The notes beneath the pieces are model-generated. The model did not search any database, was not told where the DNA came from, and saw only the letters and a program-made list of their open reading frames with translations. A program made the position numbers and the translations under genes. Shown here in pieces: positions 5,553 to 7,910 of a DNA stretch of 7,910 nt (its first letter is position 1; every line of letters starts with the position of its first letter). The stretch comes from UBA8437 sp963578885 (lineage in GTDB: Bacteria > Planctomycetota > Planctomycetia > Planctomycetales > Planctomycetaceae). The stretch covers positions 1 through 7,910 of the forward strand of contig CAUZEQ010000234.1 in the NCBI GenBank assembly GCA_963578885.1. The letters are read 5' to 3'.

Positions 5553-7910
5553 TCAGGCCGCCGGAATCCAGTCGAGATACAACTCGAACGCTTCATCGAT
5601 CCGGTCCAGGCCGTCGGGGTCGAAGATCCTGTCGTCGCCCTCGCCGCCGGAGATCGTGTCGCGGCTGCCCCCCTGGCCCTTGACGACATCGTTTCCGCCG
5701 GACCCCATTGCGATGTCGCGGCCGGCACCGGCCAGCAACGTGTCGTCGTCAGCTCCACCGACCAGCGTGTCGTTGCCCTGGCGTCCGTTGAGCCGGTCTC
5801 GGCCCTGCGAACCGGCCAGTCCATCGTCTCCGGCTCCGCCGTCGAGCGTGTCGTCACCGCTGCCGCCATCGAGCGTATCGTTGCCACCCTCACCGAGAAG
5901 GCGGTCACGACCGCCGCCGCCGAGTATCCTGTCGTGGCCCTCACCTCCAACCAGAGTGTCGCCACCGCCCTGTCCCTTCAGCAGATCTCGGCCCGCGCCG
6001 CCCTCCAGCCGGTCTCGGCCTGAACCGCCGAATAGTCGGTCGTTGCCGTCTTCTCCGTACTGGGTGTCGTTGCCGGCACCGCCGTTGAGCGTGTCGCTGC
6101 CGGATCCGCCACGAATCACGTCTTCGCCTCGGCCGCCGTAGAGTCGGTCGTGGCCGAGATCACCCCGCAGCAGGTCGCTGCCGTCCTGGCCCTCGAGTCG
6201 ATCCGGCCCCCCCTGCCCCTTCAGCAGGTCATCTGCGTCACCGCCTCGCAGAGTGTCCCGGCCGCGGCCTCCCAATAGTGTGTCGTTGCCCGCGTTGCCC
6301 AAGAGCAGGTCGTTTCCACCTCCACCATTCAGCTTGTCGGCTCCGCTGCCCCCGTCGATCACGTCCCCGAACACACTGCCGATCACCAGGTCGTCCCCGG
6401 CCCCAGCATCAACCTGGACACTCGAGAGACTCGTGAAGTCGGCGGGTCGCACGGCCGAGAGATCGATGCGGTTGGCTCCCCCGCCCCCGATCACGACCAG
6501 CGATCGGACGAGTGCCGGATCGAGTTGACCGATGCCACCGATCACGGCACCGTCGTCGAGGACCTGGACCACTCCAGAGGATACCTGGATCGTGATCGCA
6601 TCGTCGCTGTCCGATTCGGCCCTCAACTCGCCGCTCTGTGCATCAAACGAGGCTGTGACCGAGTTGTTGAAGGCAGGATTCACAAGCAGCGGTTCCACGA
6701 ACGGATCCCTGAAGGTGATGATCGCATCCTCACCGTCCCGGATGCCCACGGCAAAGTCACCCAGCCCGAACATGTCCTCCCAGAACACCTTCATTTCTCC
6801 GGTGAAGTCACCGTTGTCCTCGGTCGTCGCGTCGTCGGCCTTCCACAGTTGGGTCCGAATATGAGTGGCCCCGTCGGGATTCGCATCGACGAATGAGAAG
6901 TAGGCGGTGGCCGTGTCTTCGGTGTGATCCGACACCGGGTTATTGTTCGGATTGGTTGCCATCGCAGTTCCCGTATCGTCACATCCTCCTGCACCAGTAT
7001 CGAGCAGATTGCAGCTGGTCGAATTCAGGACCAGGTAGAATCCGATCTGTTCCTGGGGTCCAAAGACCTGAGTGGCACTCCCCGAGTCGAGCGGCGGGAA
7101 CGGCGCCACCGGTTTCAAAAAAACGGGATCAATTGCGTAGGGCCCACTCTCTCGCACGATCGAGACCAGTCCCGAGGTATCCGGTGCGAGCGGAGCTGTC
7201 AGGGCAGACTGTGCGTAGATCGAAGCACCGCCAAAGCCGGGTGCCACCGAGTTGACGTCGCCGTCGATGTTGTCGACACGGTAGATCCCGAGTTCGTTGT
7301 CCATGAACGATGGCAGGACCCCGGTCGGGATGTCGTTTCCGAGAACCGACCACTCGAAGTCAAAGGCGGGCATTTCCAGGGGGTCTGGGGCATCGGGCCC
7401 GGGAGTGAAGAAGAAGCCTGCCTGTGACAACAAGTCGATGTCGTTCAGTTGCGGTGCGTCGTTGATCGTTCCCAGGTTGCCCCAGTGGATCGAGTCATCC
7501 GCACCCTCGATCCCCGGCTCGGGATTCACGACCGCGGCGCGCGAAAACTCCGACGTGTTGCCACCTGAATCGGTGGCGGTCGCCACGATGCGAATCGGGG
7601 TCGAGAAGTCTGCCACGTCAGTGGCATCGAGCACAGCGAGGACTGCGGCCGAGAGGTCTGTTCGCGCGAAGCTCTTGTTGAACGAACTCAGGGCTTCGTT
7701 GCTCGCGTCATCGGTGTAACTGCCGCTGCCCAGATAAGTCGCACCCTCCCGCCCGTCCCGACCCGTCCCCGCGGTCAACTCGGTGCCGTCGTTCAGAAAG
7801 TCAGCCAGGAAGAATTCGGTTTCAATCGTGTAGGCCGAATGGGCTGTCCCCGAGGGGATGTGATAGGAGATCCGAAGTTCGTCGACCAGGCCGCCGCCGT
7901 CGCGGACGAT
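5553..7910 (-). CDS. Large secreted RTX calcium-binding protein with DUF4114-like domain (5' end outside window)
   Basis: The frame is open from the right edge (codon 7908-7910) to TGA at 5553-5555, giving 785 C-terminal residues; the start lies outside the window. Counting from the edge, residues about 10-125 resemble one copy of the beta-sandwich module ending in 'ATATDSGGNTSEFS', common in giant adhesin-like surface proteins. Residues about 140-280 are not recognised. Residues about 284-402 look like DUF4114 (GFYLVLN, then YFSFVDANPDGATH, then VFWEDMFGLGDFAVGIRDGED) and contain the fragment's only two cysteines. Residues 502-772 are about 30 GGxGxDxLx RTX nonapeptides, which fold as a calcium-bound beta-roll. 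A 13-residue tail (EAFELYLDWIPAA) ends the protein. RTX proteins are usually exported by type I secretion, but no transporter gene is in view. Likely an extracellular or cell-surface protein, perhaps adhesive; no catalytic domain is seen. Confidence 0.9.
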   Translation of the reverse strand: MVRDGGGLVDELRISYHIPSGTAHSAYTIETEFFLADFLNDGTELTAGTGRDGREGATYLGSGSYTDDASNEALSSFNKSFARTDLSAAVLAVLDATDVADFSTPIRIVATATDSGGNTSEFSRAAVVNPEPGIEGADDSIHWGNLGTINDAPQLNDIDLLSQAGFFFTPGPDAPDPLEMPAFDFEWSVLGNDIPTGVLPSFMDNELGIYRVDNIDGDVNSVAPGFGGASIYAQSALTAPLAPDTSGLVSIVRESGPYAIDPVFLKPVAPFPPLDSGSATQVFGPQEQIGFYLVLNSTSCNLLDTGAGGCDDTGTAMATNPNNNPVSDHTEDTATAYFSFVDANPDGATHIRTQLWKADDATTEDNGDFTGEMKVFWEDMFGLGDFAVGIRDGEDAIITFRDPFVEPLLVNPAFNNSVTASFDAQSGELRAESDSDDAITIQVSSGVVQVLDDGAVIGGIGQLDPALVRSLVVIGGGGANRIDLSAVRPADFTSLSSVQVDAGAGDDLVIGSVFGDVIDGGSGADKLNGGGGNDLLLGNAGNDTLLGGRGRDTLRGGDADDLLKGQGGPDRLEGQDGSDLLRGDLGHDRLYGGRGEDVIRGGSGSDTLNGGAGNDTQYGEDGNDRLFGGSGRDRLEGGAGRDLLKGQGGGDTLVGGEGHDRILGGGGRDRLLGEGGNDTLDGGSGDDTLDGGAGDDGLAGSQGRDRLNGRQGNDTLVGGADDDTLLAGAGRDIAMGSGGNDVVKGQGGSRDTISGGEGDDRIFDPDGLDRIDEAFELYLDWIPAA
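5595..6407 (-). repeat. RTX array: about 30 tandem 27-bp units
   Basis: The 813 bases encode 271 residues: thirty nonapeptide units plus one inserted residue. Nearly every unit has Gly at positions 1 and 4 and Asp at position 6, the RTX calcium-ligand pattern. The first two (AGAGDDLVI, GSVFGDVID) and the last (DPDGLDRID) are degenerate caps. Arg at position 7 (DRL/DRI) is frequent. The units have diverged at DNA level, so this is an old array and not a recent expansion. Confidence 0.93.

Noticed and set aside
5413..6141. + strand Ser/Pro-rich open frame across the RTX array
   Set aside because: It is the complement of the GGxGxDxLx repeats, which reads as Ser/Pro/Arg runs. The RTX frame explains the 27-base periodicity.
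7776..7778. TTG as the true start of the RTX gene
   Set aside because: The frame stays open for 44 more codons to the window edge, and those residues continue the beta-sandwich module, so the gene is cut by the window and does not begin here.

Overview
The window is GC-rich and its three long reading frames look like those of a Planctomycetota chromosome. The pointers are a Hanks-type Ser/Thr kinase with a long non-catalytic N-terminal extension, a central membrane helix and a helical C-terminus; a secreted HEAT-repeat protein; and a large extracellular protein combining a 'GNTSEFS'-type beta-sandwich module, a DUF4114-like domain and a long RTX calcium-binding array. This assignment rests on family knowledge; no marker gene is present.

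Layout. (1) 1-126: a few possible last codons of an upstream + strand gene (stop at 22-24), then a near-ideal intrinsic terminator (88-126). (2) 127-249: a leader region with two perfect short inverted repeats (153-164, 184-198), a tentative ECF-like promoter and a strong Shine-Dalgarno (238-242) that fixes the next start at ATG 250. (3) 250-2010, +: a 586-residue exported protein with HEAT-like helices followed by a beta-rich, probably outer-membrane barrel, region ending in Phe. (4) 2011-2042: a 32-base convergent gap without a recognisable terminator. (5) 2043-5414, -: a 1123-residue transmembrane Ser/Thr kinase with every catalytic motif, a coiled coil containing a tandemly duplicated heptad, and a TPR-like C-terminal region. 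(6) 5415-5552: a 138-base gap with two small hairpins. (7) 5553-7910, -: the C-terminal 785 residues of a large RTX protein whose 5' end lies beyond the window.

The RTX gene and the kinase are co-oriented and could form one transcription unit with the RTX gene first, but the 138-base gap leaves that open. Nothing here shows a functional link between the kinase, the RTX protein and the convergent barrel protein. No mobile element, CRISPR array, RNA gene or defence system was found. The noteworthy points are domain architecture and repeat structure rather than a clearly new system.
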